From JAENVU01 sp038250905 (GTDB taxonomy: Bacteria; Actinomycetota; Acidimicrobiia; IMCC26256; JAENVU01), in NCBI GenBank assembly GCA_038250905.1, contig JBBSBV010000023.1:3802-67801 (forward strand): a stretch of DNA of 64,000 bases, in the 5' to 3' direction. Positions 1-9,326 of this stretch are shown here, piece by piece. Positions within the stretch are counted from its first letter, which is position 1. Every line of letters begins with the position of its first letter. The notes under the pieces were generated by a model. It saw nothing but the letters and a program-made list of their open reading frames with translations. It was not told the DNA's origin and did not search any database. The position numbers and the translations under genes are program-made.

Positions 1-670
1 CGTAGCCGGTGTAACCCGAAGGCCACGGCTTCGCCGGAACAGTACCGGCCGGGGAGGTCGGGCTGAACTTGCTGATCGGGTCCTCGTAGAGGGTTCCGCT
101 CACGGTGGCGCCGACGCTCGGGCCCTTGATGTTGATACCGGTGATCTCGACGACGTCGAGGGTGCCCGGCTTGAAGCCCTTGATGGTGATGTAGCTCTGG
201 ACCTGCCAGGGCTTCGCCAAGGCGTCAAGCTCGGTCATCGTGATGACCTGCTTGCCGTTCAGCGGGTACTGGTTCGCCCGAGTCGCGTCGAAGTGCGCAG
301 CGTCCGTCACGACCAACGGGTCACCCTGTGCACAGGACGAGATTCCGGTCAGCTTGGAGGCAATGGCCTTCGGGTGCAGCGCACCAGGAGCCGCACCACC
401 CGGGTTGTCCACCCGTGCGACCAGGTTGGCGCACGTTCCACCGAGCTTGGTGGTGGGGTTAGTCGACAGGTCGGTCAGAACCGAAGTCGTCACGGTGACC
501 GCCGCGGTCTGGTCGCCCAGGCCGGGGACGAGCTTACCCATCGACTTCGAACCGATGCAGATACCAGCAGGCGTGTCCGCGGCGTTGGCGGCGGGGGCTA
601 CGTAAGCAGCCATTCCTCCGGCCATCGCCAGCGCACCTACCACGCTGACTGCACGTGTCTTGAAGTTCAC
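1..670 (-). CDS. Secreted protein of unknown function (3' end beyond window)
   Basis: The reading frame is open from a GTG at 670 to the window edge, giving about 223 visible residues; the C terminus is missing. A good ribosome site (GAAGGAGA) lies about 8 bases before the GTG. The N terminus is a classic Sec signal peptide: Asn-Phe-Lys-Thr-Arg, a hydrophobic Ala/Gly/Val stretch, then a likely AxA cleavage at ANA-AD near residue 28. The mature part is rich in Thr, Gly, Pro and Val and has a few Cys, which suggests an extracellular beta-rich protein. I recognise no family. It is probably transcribed from the 671-986 gap. Confidence 0.75.
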   Translation of the reverse strand, partial: MNFKTRAVSVVGALAMAGGMAAYVAPAANAADTPAGICIGSKSMGKLVPGLGDQTAAVTVTTSVLTDLSTNPTTKLGGTCANLVARVDNPGGAAPGALHPKAIASKLTGISSCAQGDPLVVTDAAHFDATRANQYPLNGKQVITMTELDALAKPWQVQSYITIKGFKPGTLDVVEITGINIKGPSVGATVSGTLYEDPISKFSPTSPAGTVPAKPWPSGYTGY

Positions 671-986
671 GTGTTTGTCTCCTTCATTGATGGAAGTGGT
701 CCATGGAACCATGAGTGGGCAGACCGAAACCCAATACAAACTTCGGAGACAAAGAAACGAGCAGAAGACCGTTGCAATGCAGCCCCCCAGCGCTTGTTCC
801 CACATTCCCCCCAGTCGGTCCCCGGACGAGACGGCCTCCAAAGAGGTCGCTCCGCCCGGATCGGTCTGGCGACAGTCAAGCCCACCGCCCCTCCCATGTC
901 AAGGGTCTACGTCGCGCAGCGTGACAATACGCAAACCCGGCGATATCCGCCGAGGGTCCGGCGTACGGTCACCCCGATCGGCGCCC
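671..986. other. Noncoding gap with likely promoter for the secreted protein
   Basis: This stretch of 316 bases lies upstream of the minus-strand gene starting at 670 and downstream of the lipoprotein stop at 987. It is visibly more AT-rich around 715-790 than the flanking genes, as expected for a promoter region. On the minus strand there is a TTGCAA at about 778-773 and a TATTGG-like hexamer nearer the gene, but no well-spaced consensus pair, so I do not call an exact promoter. The open frames here lack protein-like composition. Confidence 0.4.
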
Positions 987-2279
987 TTACTGACCGAGCG
1001 ATTCGAACGTCAGGCAGGCCCACGGCTGGCCGCGCAGTTCCAACTGACGGCTGGGGTCGGGGCCGGTATTCGTTCCGCCCGGTCCCGTGGTCGCCCCGGT
1101 GGCCTCGGCCGCGCTCGTCACCGAACCCGGCCCGCACGCGAGCTTCGTGCCGTCGGCGAGGGTGACCTCGAGGTAGCCCGCGATGGGTGACGCGGGACCG
1201 ACGTAGAGCGCCAGGCCCGACGGGTCGGCCACCATCGTTGTGGTGGTTCCGTCACCCAGCGTGAGCACCGCGACGGCGCCCGGCGGTAACTGCACGCCGA
1301 GCATCTCGAACGGACTCAGCTCGCCGGCGTCCACCACGAACTGCACCTGGTCGGAGGGATCGTCGGTGGCCGACGCGTTCGGCAGGCACACGTCGTGGTC
1401 GTTGCCGACACCGATGACGGCGTCGTATTGGGGCAACGCGGTGGTGCGCCAACACGACCCGCCGGCGCGCGACCCGGCGCGGAACACTTGGTAGGTCACC
1501 CCGGCGGTGGTCCCGGACGTGAGCGGGACGAACGGGGTGTTGGGCACGTCGGCGACCGCGTTGGTCTGGATCAGCTTCGGGTCCGGAGCCTGCACCTCGA
1601 CCGCGCCGGTGCTCGGCGCGAGTGTGTACGCCACCTTCACGCCGACGCTGGTCTCGAGTTCGACGCGCACGAGTGACGTGGGCGTGGTCCAGAGCGTGAG
1701 GGCCTTGAGCGCCATGCCGCCACCATTGGTGAGTTGGGCGGTGGAGCCCTTGGCCGTGACCGCGCCGATCTTCTTCGTGCCCGCGTCATGCCAGCTCTGC
1801 GGGCTGGCCACGAGCTTGTCGACGACGATCTGCGGCACGTACGGCCCGATGAGGAGCGCGGCGTATCCCGCACCGTCACCCGCGAGCGCCAGCCAACTGA
1901 CGCCCCCGATCGTGTTCACCAGCGGCGCCACCAGACCGGCGGGCGTGGAACCCGCGATCGCGGCGCGGCGGACGAAGCCGTTAGTCCCGATGACGCGCAG
2001 CTCCGCCTTGGCCGAGCGATCACCGACGAACACCGGGAACTGCACCCGGCCGGTCTTCGCCCCGGGGTCGAAGGCGCCGGTCACGGAGGACCGGTGGGTA
2101 CCCGAGACCGACGTGCCGGCGAGCGCGTAGGGCTTGCGGGAACGCAGGTCGGCGGCGATCGCCTTGAGATCCGGACCGCGCGTGACGGTGGGGCCGCCGG
2201 AACCGGAATCGCAGCCGGTGAGCGTGAGGGCCACCAGGACGGACGCGAACAGCGACAAGGTGCGGGCTGAGAGCGACAT
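987..2279 (-). CDS. Putative lipoprotein, function unknown
   Basis: This 430-residue protein starts with a lipoprotein signal peptide: a short positive N terminus, a hydrophobic run, then the lipobox Leu-Thr-Gly-Cys at residues 20-23, followed by a Ser/Gly-rich linker. It should be lipid-anchored on the outer face of the cytoplasmic membrane. The body alternates beta-like Val/Thr segments with Gly/Pro turns; residues 40-210 recall the LppX/LprG-type lipoprotein fold, but only by eye. The C-terminal third has several Cys and a Thr/Gly-rich linker. The gene is divergent from the ABC exporter starting at 2412. An envelope role is inferred from context only. Confidence 0.7.
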   Translation of the reverse strand: MSLSARTLSLFASVLVALTLTGCDSGSGGPTVTRGPDLKAIAADLRSRKPYALAGTSVSGTHRSSVTGAFDPGAKTGRVQFPVFVGDRSAKAELRVIGTNGFVRRAAIAGSTPAGLVAPLVNTIGGVSWLALAGDGAGYAALLIGPYVPQIVVDKLVASPQSWHDAGTKKIGAVTAKGSTAQLTNGGGMALKALTLWTTPTSLVRVELETSVGVKVAYTLAPSTGAVEVQAPDPKLIQTNAVADVPNTPFVPLTSGTTAGVTYQVFRAGSRAGGSCWRTTALPQYDAVIGVGNDHDVCLPNASATDDPSDQVQFVVDAGELSPFEMLGVQLPPGAVAVLTLGDGTTTTMVADPSGLALYVGPASPIAGYLEVTLADGTKLACGPGSVTSAAEATGATTGPGGTNTGPDPSRQLELRGQPWACLTFESLGQ

Positions 2280-2365
2280 CCCGACATCCTCGCGCAGCGG
2301 ATTCGCGTGCGGCCCGCGGGTCCGAACGGCAGACCGCGCCCGCCGGGGGGCTCCGACGCGGCGCG

Positions 2366-2371
2366 TATAGT
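2366..2371 (+). promoter_or_regulatory. Putative -10 element for the ABC exporter operon
   Basis: TATAGT lies 41 bases before the permease ATG at 2412, inside the short divergent gap. No good -35 hexamer is visible 17 bases upstream. The purine-rich GAGGATCAGG just before the ATG can serve as ribosome site. Confidence 0.4.
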
Positions 2372-2411
2372 GACACCCCGCTCAACCGGGCGCGACGAGG
2401 ATCAGGGCTCG

Positions 2412-3266
2412 ATGGCTGTGACCGACCAACTCCCAGACGCCCCGCCGCCCGAGCTGCGCTTCCGGCGCGGTCTGGCGTTCACGAGCTCGCTACCCAAGCT
2501 CTGGGAATCGCGCCACATCATCGTCAACCTCGGCAAGCGCGAGCTGCGGGTCCGCTACAACCAGGCGATCCTCGGGTTCGGCTGGGCGATCCTGACGCCG
2601 GTCGTGATGATGGTGGTCATCAGCGTCTTCATCAAGCAGGCCAGCGGGATCAAGGTCCACTCGCAGGGTTGGCCGTACCCGATCTTCCTCTATACCGGGC
2701 TGCTCGCATGGACGTTCTTCTCGAGCGCGGTGTCTTCGGCCGGCGGCATCCTCGTCTCCAACCCGCTGCTCAACAAGGTGTACGCGCCACGCGAGGTCTT
2801 TCCCCTGGCCACGATCGGCACGTCGGGCGTGGACGCCGGTGCCGCGACGCTCGTGCTCGCCGTGCTCTTCGTGATCTACCAGCGGGTGCCCGAGCCGACG
2901 ATCGTGTGGCTCCCGGTGCTGTTGCTGGTGTTGCTCGCGTTCACCGTCGGGGTCGGCCTCGTGTTCGCCGCGCTCACCGTCTACTTGCGCGACCTGCGCC
3001 AGCTGTTGCCGCTCATCCTGCAGGTGGGCTTGTTCGCCACGCCGATCATCTACCCGCTGAGCTTCATCCCCTCGCAGTGGCGGGCGTTGTACATCACGGT
3101 CAACCCGGTGGCCGAGGTGATCGACGGGTTGCGCCGGACCGTCCTGTACGGCCAGGCGCCGAACGGCCGGTACCTCGCGCTCGCCGCCGCGTCCTCGACC
3201 GTGGTCCTCGTGGTCGGGTACGCGCTGTTCAAACGCATGGAGACGGGGTTCGCCGATGTCTCCTGA
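2412..3266 (+). CDS. ABC-2 type polysaccharide export permease (Wzm-like)
   Basis: The 284-residue protein has the layout of O-antigen/teichoic-acid export permeases: a cytosolic N terminus with the amphipathic interface segment (LWESRHIIVNLGKRELRVRY, about residues 29-48), then about six membrane helices, including the hallmark reentrant region and a late FATPIIYP motif around residue 212. It would form the channel that flips a lipid-linked glycan with the ATPase encoded next. The upstream in-frame extension from 2307 is rejected because it covers the promoter-like TATAGT and has no membrane-protein character. Its stop overlaps the next start by 11 bases, implying translational coupling. Confidence 0.88.
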   Translation: MAVTDQLPDAPPPELRFRRGLAFTSSLPKLWESRHIIVNLGKRELRVRYNQAILGFGWAILTPVVMMVVISVFIKQASGIKVHSQGWPYPIFLYTGLLAWTFFSSAVSSAGGILVSNPLLNKVYAPREVFPLATIGTSGVDAGAATLVLAVLFVIYQRVPEPTIVWLPVLLLVLLAFTVGVGLVFAALTVYLRDLRQLLPLILQVGLFATPIIYPLSFIPSQWRALYITVNPVAEVIDGLRRTVLYGQAPNGRYLALAAASSTVVLVVGYALFKRMETGFADVS

Positions 3267-4476
3267 GCCGGGTCGCGTCGTCGTCGACCAGGTCTGGAAG
3301 CGGTTCCGCAAGGACCGCGGCCGCAAACTCCTGCGCGACCACCTCACCCGGGCCGCGCACTTCGGTCGGAGCAACGGTGACGACGCGTGGCGCTGGGTGC
3401 TGCGTGACATCTCGTTCGAGGTCGAACCGGGCGACGCGATGGCGATCGTCGGGGTCAACGGGTCCGGCAAGTCGACGCTGCTGAAGATCATCGCCGGGGT
3501 GATGTTCCCCCACTCCGGCAGCGTGGAGACGACCGGCCGCATCGGCGCACTCCTCGAGGTGATGTCCGGGATCCACCCCGACCTCACCGGGCGCGAGAAC
3601 GTGCAGGTCTACGCGACGCTCCTCGGCCTTTCGCGCAAGCAGGTCGCCGAGAAGTTCGACCAGATCGTCGAGTTCGCCGAAGTCGAGGACGCAGTCGACC
3701 GGCAGGTGAAGTTCTATTCGAGCGGCATGAAGATGCGCATCGGCTTCGCGATCGCGGCGTTCCTCGAACCGAGCATCCTCATCGTCGACGAGGTGCTCGC
3801 GGTCGGCGACTCGTCGTTCCAGCAGAAGTGCCTGACCCGCATGAGCGAGGTCACCAAGAGCGGCACCACGTTGTTGCTCGTCTCGCACGACCTCGCCGCG
3901 GTCGCGGCCACCGCGCACAAGGGCGTGTGGCTCGGCGACTCCCGGGTGGAGGCTTCGGGCCCGATCGACGAGGTGCTCGGGAAGTACCGCTCCGCGATCG
4001 AGGAGCGGGCCGCGGCCGGCGCGTCGACCGGCGGGCCGGTGACGATCCGCAACGTCCGTGTGACCGGCGCCGACAACTCGCTCGTCTCCACGAACGCGCC
4101 GTGCACCATCACGCTGGAGGTGGAGTCGGACGAGGAGTACAACGTCAACCTCTACGTCGGGGCCAGCGAAGGACCGCCGACCCCGATCTTCGTGGTGCGG
4201 CGCGAGTTGGTGCTCGAAGCCGGGCGTACCACCATCACGCTGGAATTGCCGCGCATCCCGCTCCCGGCGGGCAAGTACTTCCTCTGGTGCGGGGTCTTCC
4301 GCGTGATGTCACGGATCGAACTCGCGCCGTGGCACCCGATCGCCTCGCTGCCCGTCGTGGGCCGGTACCGCCTCGACCCGACGCCGGGTTCGATCGTGCG
4401 GCTGTCACCGGTGTTCGTCGAGTCGAACTGGACGGTGGAACGCCCCGTCCTCGACCCCGTGGCGGACGGCAGCTAG
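3256..4476 (+). CDS. ABC transporter ATPase with Wzt-like C-terminal domain
   Basis: Walker A (GVNGSGKS) is at residues 66-73, the ABC signature (YSSGMKMR) at about 154-161, and Walker B (ILIVDEVLAVGD) at about 174-185. After the nucleotide-binding domain, residues 255-395 form a beta-rich extra domain similar to the Wzt C-terminal carbohydrate-binding domain, which in known systems recognises the finished, capped glycan before export. At 406 residues it fits Wzt rather than the shorter KpsT/TagH types. It overlaps the permease gene by 11 bases and ends in a 4-base convergent overlap with the acetyltransferase on the other strand. Confidence 0.88.
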   Translation: MSPEPGRVVVDQVWKRFRKDRGRKLLRDHLTRAAHFGRSNGDDAWRWVLRDISFEVEPGDAMAIVGVNGSGKSTLLKIIAGVMFPHSGSVETTGRIGALLEVMSGIHPDLTGRENVQVYATLLGLSRKQVAEKFDQIVEFAEVEDAVDRQVKFYSSGMKMRIGFAIAAFLEPSILIVDEVLAVGDSSFQQKCLTRMSEVTKSGTTLLLVSHDLAAVAATAHKGVWLGDSRVEASGPIDEVLGKYRSAIEERAAAGASTGGPVTIRNVRVTGADNSLVSTNAPCTITLEVESDEEYNVNLYVGASEGPPTPIFVVRRELVLEAGRTTITLELPRIPLPAGKYFLWCGVFRVMSRIELAPWHPIASLPVVGRYRLDPTPGSIVRLSPVFVESNWTVERPVLDPVADGS

Positions 4477-5465
4477 AAGAGTTCGATGTCGCCGAGCGAC
4501 AGGTCCCAGCGGGGCGGGATCCCCGGGCGGCTGACCGGACGACACGTGAACACAGGGCCCACCTTCGGGAAGCGCACCAGCCCTCCCGGCCACCGCGCCG
4601 GTCCGCCGAGCGCGAGTACGTAGTCGGCGTCGGCCTGGCGTGCGACGGCCCGCACCAGGCGCGCCGCGGTCGCGCGCTCGCCGGCCGGTGTGAGCAACGC
4701 GACGAGCGCGGCTTCCCGTGCCGTCCCGCGACCACGGATGCGGAATACCGCGAGACCGTCGCGCACCCCGCCGGGCGCGACGACGGCGCGGTAACCGAGG
4801 AGCGGAGTGCCGAAGCGCCACTGCAGGAACTCCGGGCTCATACGCGTGGCCAGACCAATGCCCGGTGCACGACGCTCGAGCAGCGCGGCCACCGCGTCGC
4901 GGTCGACCAGCGCGTCGGCAAGCGGGATCCCGGCGGTGCTCGGTGTGGACCACCGCTCGGCGGGCACGCGCGCCTTGGCGATGCGCCCGACGCGCGTCCA
5001 CCGGGTGGGTCGGACCACGGTCGGGAGTTGCCCCACGACCTCCCAGCCCATCTTGAGGTAACCGGGCCGGCTCTGGTCGTTGGGCGTGTTGAAAACGAAC
5101 TCCACGCCCTCGGCCGCGAGTTCGTCGAGCGCGTGCAACGTGAGCCGGGTGAAAATCCCCCGGCCCTGGTAGTCGGGGTGGGTCGCGGTGTCCACCGCGC
5201 GCACCGCGCGGACCACCCGCTCGCCGTCGAGGAACTCCCACCGCATGAGCGTGCGGAACCCGGCGATGCGGTCACCGTCACACGCGATCCACGCCGGCGA
5301 GGGACCGAACGCGTTCTCCACGTGCTTCCAGGCGAAGAGCGCCTCGTAGCGGTCGTCCACCTCCCGGCCGAGCGACACCCGGAGGAGTTCAAGGATCGCG
5401 TCGCGATCGGCGTCGGTGGCCCGCCGGAACCGGAGCGGATCCGACTCGGGTTCGTGGTCGGTCAT
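4473..5465 (-). CDS. GNAT-family N-acetyltransferase
   Basis: The 330-residue protein begins RATDADRDAILELL, typical of a GNAT domain, and carries the acetyl-CoA pyrophosphate-binding motif HPDYQGRGIFTRL near residues 95-107. It is larger than a single GNAT domain (about 150), so a second, diverged GNAT-like half from about 170 to 330 is likely. The ATG at 5465 is chosen because it overlaps the upstream glycosyltransferase stop as ATGA, better than the in-frame start at 5480. It probably acetylates a sugar nucleotide or glycan intermediate; the substrate is not visible. Confidence 0.8.
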   Translation of the reverse strand: MTDHEPESDPLRFRRATDADRDAILELLRVSLGREVDDRYEALFAWKHVENAFGPSPAWIACDGDRIAGFRTLMRWEFLDGERVVRAVRAVDTATHPDYQGRGIFTRLTLHALDELAAEGVEFVFNTPNDQSRPGYLKMGWEVVGQLPTVVRPTRWTRVGRIAKARVPAERWSTPSTAGIPLADALVDRDAVAALLERRAPGIGLATRMSPEFLQWRFGTPLLGYRAVVAPGGVRDGLAVFRIRGRGTAREAALVALLTPAGERATAARLVRAVARQADADYVLALGGPARWPGGLVRFPKVGPVFTCRPVSRPGIPPRWDLSLGDIELF

Positions 5466-6613
5466 GCCGATCGCCCGCACGCCACCGCGGCGCGGTAGAT
5501 GCTCTCGACGCGCGTGACGGTGCGGCCGATGTCGAACCGACCCGCGCTCGCAGTCGCGCCGGCGGCCAACCGGGCGCGGCGGTCGGGATCGTCGACGAGG
5601 GCCTGGATCGCGTCGGCCAGCGCACCCGGATCACGCGGCGGTACCAGCAGCCCGTTCTCGCCGTGCGTCACCGCCTCGGCGACCCCGCCGACATCGGTCG
5701 CCACGATCGGCAGACCGATCGCCAACGCCTCCATGAGCGCCACCGGGAGCCCCTCGTTGTTGGATGCGAGCACGAAGCCGTCGCACGCACTCATCACGCG
5801 CACGGCGTCGGGCCGCTCGCCGAGGATCGTCACGGTGGCCTGGAGCCCCAGGCGCTCGTGGTCGGCGCGGATCTCCGCGTCGAGCGGGCCCTGCCCCACG
5901 ACGAGGAAGCGCACCGGTACCCCGCGGTCCGCCAGCGTGCGGGCGGCCGCGAGGAGGTTCGGGTAGTCCTTCTGGGCCCGGAAGTTCGCGACCGTACCGA
6001 AGACCACCTCCTGCTCGCCGAGGCCCAGATCGCGGCGCGCGCCGGCGCGGTCCGCGAGGCCCCGCATCGCGTCGAGGTCGATGCCGTGGATCAACACCTC
6101 GGTCCGGGCCGCGAGCTTGGGCGGCAACGTGGCGTAGGCCTGGTGCGAGACCGAGATGTCGGCGGTGTCGAGCGGCATGGTCCAACCGTTGAGCACCCGG
6201 CTCGGCCGGGCGAAGCTCCCCCAGGTGTTGTGCAGCGTGTAGATCACCCGCGGGCGGACGCGGCGCGGCAGCGTGCGGGTGACCAACCGTCCGATCCCGG
6301 CCGGGTACGGGGAGTGGGCGTGCAGGATGTCCACCGGGTCGGTGGCGAGCAACCGGCGGAGGCGGAGGGCCCACCGAACGTCGCGCTCGTCGCGCACGTC
6401 GAGACACACCGTGCTCACACCGAGGGCCTCGAGTTCCGGCACCAGTTGCTGCTTCCACGGGAGCAGGTACGCGCACGTGATGGCGAACGCGTCGCGGTCG
6501 TGACGACCAGCGGCCGCGACCAGGAGGCGCTCGGCACCACCGGGACCGAGCCCTTTGACGAGCCAGAGGACACGAATCGGGCGTGATCCGGCGCCCGGTT
6601 CCGGCCCGTTCAA
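5462..6613 (-). CDS. GT4 family glycosyltransferase
   Basis: This 383-residue GT-B fold enzyme has the N-terminal LVKGLGPGGAERLL loop (about residues 18-31), HAHSPYPAG around residue 100, and the C-terminal nucleotide-sugar site EGLPVALMEALAIGLPIVAT with the E-x7-E pattern. Retaining GT4 enzymes transfer sugar from an NDP donor at the cytosolic membrane face. The only plausible start is TTG at 6613, which overlaps the stop of a 12-codon leader ORF (6610-6648) as TTGA and sits just after a 16-base palindrome at 6619-6634. It is coupled to the downstream acetyltransferase by ATGA. Confidence 0.85.
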   Translation of the reverse strand: MNGPEPGAGSRPIRVLWLVKGLGPGGAERLLVAAAGRHDRDAFAITCAYLLPWKQQLVPELEALGVSTVCLDVRDERDVRWALRLRRLLATDPVDILHAHSPYPAGIGRLVTRTLPRRVRPRVIYTLHNTWGSFARPSRVLNGWTMPLDTADISVSHQAYATLPPKLAARTEVLIHGIDLDAMRGLADRAGARRDLGLGEQEVVFGTVANFRAQKDYPNLLAAARTLADRGVPVRFLVVGQGPLDAEIRADHERLGLQATVTILGERPDAVRVMSACDGFVLASNNEGLPVALMEALAIGLPIVATDVGGVAEAVTHGENGLLVPPRDPGALADAIQALVDDPDRRARLAAGATASAGRFDIGRTVTRVESIYRAAVACGRSA

Positions 6614-6618
6614 CGAAG

Positions 6619-6634
6619 CCCGGCGCGCGCCGGG
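6619..6634. repeat. Perfect 16-base GC palindrome before a TTG start
   Basis: CCCGGCGCGCGCCGGG is a perfect palindrome in the 42-base gap between the metallo-beta-lactamase-fold gene and the glycosyltransferase gene. In the mRNA it could fold against itself or dimerise within six bases of the TTG start. Confidence 0.6.
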
Positions 6635-6655
6635 AGTGCTCGGGTCATGCTCGGC

Positions 6656-8062
6656 CTAGCGACGGACGCGCGCGTAGGTGGCACGACCGGCCCGACCGAG
6701 ACGCGTGTCGGGTGAGACCCGCGCGCGGACGAGGCGGGCGAGCGCCCGCACGCGGCGGCCGTACCGGCGGCGGACCTCGTAGGTGAGTTGGTCGGCAGGG
6801 GCGCGGCGCTTGTACTCACCGCGGTAGTGCTCGACCTCGTCGGCCGAGAAGGCCCGACCGTTGTCGGCGTACTTGGCGATGCGAGCGGTGAAGTCGGGAC
6901 GCAACGAGCCGGTGGGCCAGGGCCCGGACAGCGTGGTCTTCATGAAGTTGCCGATGAGCAGGTCGTCGAAGATCTCCCACTCGACCGTGTTCATCAGCGA
7001 CTTCCGGGGCACCTCGAACATCACGGACCGACCGGTGCCGGTGCCGAGTTCGACGGTCGTGTCCTGCCCGCCCACGCGGAAGGTGACGGCGTCGACCACC
7101 TCGGCGAGGGAACCGATCGCGGTCAGGTAGGCGCGGATCTTCTCCGCGTCGGCGGCGGTGAGCGGCTCGCTCCAGTCGTCGCCGAAGGTCTCGGGCGCCT
7201 GGGGCACCACCGCATTGGCCGGCGGGTCGAGTGCGGTCACGGAACCGGTGGTGCAGTCGTAGCGGATGAACGCGGGCAACAGTTCGCCCGCCGCGGGATC
7301 GAACCCCAGCGCGAGATCGGCGAGTGGGGTCGTGTACTCGTTCGCCCACACGCTGTCTTCCCGCTGGTACTGGTGCATCGAGGCGAACGGCACGAAGTGG
7401 CGGGCGCCGAGGAGGCGCATCTTGGCCGCGATGCCCTTCCCCGGCGGGATCTTCTTCGCGGCGCGCGGCGGGATGCGGTGGCCCTCGGCGTCGAGGTAGT
7501 TGAGCATGTCGGCGTCGCCGTACCCCGACAGCGCGAGCAGGAACGAGTCCTTCGCGCGGCGGGCCTCGCGGCGCACGAGCGGGCTCCACCCGTGGTCGTT
7601 GCAGTCGTTGGCGTTGATCACGAGCGTGCCGTCGAGGTCCACGAGCAGGACCGCGTCCTGGTACACGTCGGCGATGGACAGCACGCGCACGCGGGGGCTG
7701 AGCGGCACCCACTCCCGGTCGGGCAGGACCCGCACCCGGAAGCCGTCCTGCTCCAGCGCGTCGCGGATCCGGCCACCCACGTGGTCGGGCAGGAGGATGG
7801 TGGAGTCCTTGAGCGTCTCGAGCGACGGCATGCTCAGGTGGTCGGGGTGACCATGCGAGATCCACACGTACGGGCACGCGCGGATCGACGCCAACTGCTC
7901 CTCGGGGACCGCGTGGGTGAGGATCCAGCTCCCGAAGTAGGCCGATCCGAACAACCACGGGTCGGTGGCCAGGACGGGGGTGTGATCGTGCGCGATCAGC
8001 GTCGCGTTGCCCACCGTCTCGAAGGCGAGGTCGTATGTAGGATCCGCTGTCACATGCCCCAA
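6656..8062 (-). CDS. Metallo-beta-lactamase-fold hydrolase
   Basis: The 468-residue protein carries the zinc signature HxHxDH (ISHGHPDHLS, His70, His72, Asp74, His75). The first 250 residues look like an MBL fold of the UlaG/RomA-like type, with N-terminal DPWLFGSAYFGSW. The last 200 residues are an extra domain I do not recognise, with Arg-rich helices at the end. It could hydrolyse a sugar-derived or nucleotide-linked substrate; GT neighbours suggest a glycan role, by inference. The start is TTG at 8062; GTG at 8053 is an alternative. It lies 42 bases upstream of the GT4 gene and is probably co-transcribed with it. Confidence 0.75.
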   Translation of the reverse strand: MGHVTADPTYDLAFETVGNATLIAHDHTPVLATDPWLFGSAYFGSWILTHAVPEEQLASIRACPYVWISHGHPDHLSMPSLETLKDSTILLPDHVGGRIRDALEQDGFRVRVLPDREWVPLSPRVRVLSIADVYQDAVLLVDLDGTLVINANDCNDHGWSPLVRREARRAKDSFLLALSGYGDADMLNYLDAEGHRIPPRAAKKIPPGKGIAAKMRLLGARHFVPFASMHQYQREDSVWANEYTTPLADLALGFDPAAGELLPAFIRYDCTTGSVTALDPPANAVVPQAPETFGDDWSEPLTAADAEKIRAYLTAIGSLAEVVDAVTFRVGGQDTTVELGTGTGRSVMFEVPRKSLMNTVEWEIFDDLLIGNFMKTTLSGPWPTGSLRPDFTARIAKYADNGRAFSADEVEHYRGEYKRRAPADQLTYEVRRRYGRRVRALARLVRARVSPDTRLGRAGRATYARVRR

Positions 8063-8189
8063 ACCTGTTTGCGAGGGGACTCAGGATACCCGGCCGGTCG
8101 GCGCGTTCCGGCGCCGCCTCCTGCGAACGGTTGGCGTCGATGAAACACACCCAGTACCGCCGGCGGTGCAGTGCGCGACGGATGTGGCG

Positions 8190-9320
8190 ATGAAGTTCAT
8201 GTTCGTCTCGAACGACACGCGTGGCGGGTCCAGCGTGAGCCAGCGCCAACTCGCCCGGCGGCTCACCGAGGCGGGCCACCAGGTGGAGATCCTCGCCGGC
8301 ACGCCGGCGAGCCGGTTCGTCCGTCCGTTCTACGAGAAGCAGGTGGACCTCTCGACCAAGCTCCGGTCGAGCCGCCTCCGTCCCGCGCTCCTCGCGACCC
8401 AGCGACCGGTCGGGAGCCGGATCCACCGCGTCGACACCCCCGACCACCCGACGTGGATGTGCACCGTGCCCGAGAACGGGTTCCGCACCCTGCTCCGCCG
8501 GTTCACGCCCGATGTCGTGGTGGCCAGCAGCATCGACCGGGTCTCGTGGCGCCGCCTCCGGGCGCAGCTGCAGGTCCGGTCCATCCCGAGCGTGCTCTAC
8601 CTGCGCGAGGCTTCCGGCAAGGGCCATCTGACGGTCACCGGCGCGCCACCCGATCTGCTCCTGGCGAACGCCGAGAGCCTGGCCGAGGGTGCCCGCGCCG
8701 AGGGATACGAGTGCACGGTGATCCCGTCGATCGTCGAACTCGAGAAATCGCGCGTCGAGTCGACGCGCGAGACGGTGGTGCTCGTGAACCCGATCGAGAT
8801 GCTCGGGGGCGACCGCGTGTGGGCGATCGCCCATGCGCGACCCGACATCCCCTTCGTGCTGCGTGAGTCGAACATCATGGCGCCCGCCGATCACCAGGCG
8901 GTCCAACGTGGTGTCGCCACCCACCCGAACGTGACCGTGGCGCCGTACACGACCACCCCTTCCGACATCTACCGCGACGCGAAGGTGCTGCTCGTTCCCC
9001 ACCGTGTCGACAACCGGCCGCGCGTGATCCTCGAAGCCCAGGCCAACGGGATCCCGGTCCTCGCGACCGCCTTCCCGGGCCTCATCGAGGCGGTGGGCGA
9101 CGGTGGTGCGGTGGTCCCCGACGACGCGGCACCCGACGCGTGGATCGCCGCCCTGGGCGCGATGTGGGACGACGCGGACACCTACGCGCGGCTCTCCGAT
9201 GCGGCGCGCCGCCACGCCGAGCGTGACGACGCCAACGCCCAGCGCATCCTCGACCGCTTCGTCCCGCTCGTCACCGACCTCGTGGCACGCGGCCCGCAGT
9301 CGGGCGAGCACACGACCTGA
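8190..9320 (+). CDS. GT4-like glycosyltransferase
   Basis: The 376-residue protein starts MKFMFVSNDTRGGSSVSQRQ, the first Rossmann strand and Gly-rich loop of a GT-B enzyme. The C-terminal half has VLLVPHRVDNRPRVILEAQANGIPVLATAFPG, matching the GT4 donor-binding region with a conserved Glu. The ATG at 8190 is chosen over the frame's upstream start at 8007, which would overlap the divergent gene and add non-homologous sequence. It faces the acyltransferase gene convergently with only six bases between their stops. Confidence 0.82.
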   Translation: MKFMFVSNDTRGGSSVSQRQLARRLTEAGHQVEILAGTPASRFVRPFYEKQVDLSTKLRSSRLRPALLATQRPVGSRIHRVDTPDHPTWMCTVPENGFRTLLRRFTPDVVVASSIDRVSWRRLRAQLQVRSIPSVLYLREASGKGHLTVTGAPPDLLLANAESLAEGARAEGYECTVIPSIVELEKSRVESTRETVVLVNPIEMLGGDRVWAIAHARPDIPFVLRESNIMAPADHQAVQRGVATHPNVTVAPYTTTPSDIYRDAKVLLVPHRVDNRPRVILEAQANGIPVLATAFPGLIEAVGDGGAVVPDDAAPDAWIAALGAMWDDADTYARLSDAARRHAERDDANAQRILDRFVPLVTDLVARGPQSGEHTT

Positions 9321-9326
9321 GCAGGG

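Noticed and set aside
6816..9311. An 831-residue minus-strand frame
   Set aside because: It overlaps the metallo-beta-lactamase-fold gene in another frame and the GT4 gene antisense; composition is not protein-like.
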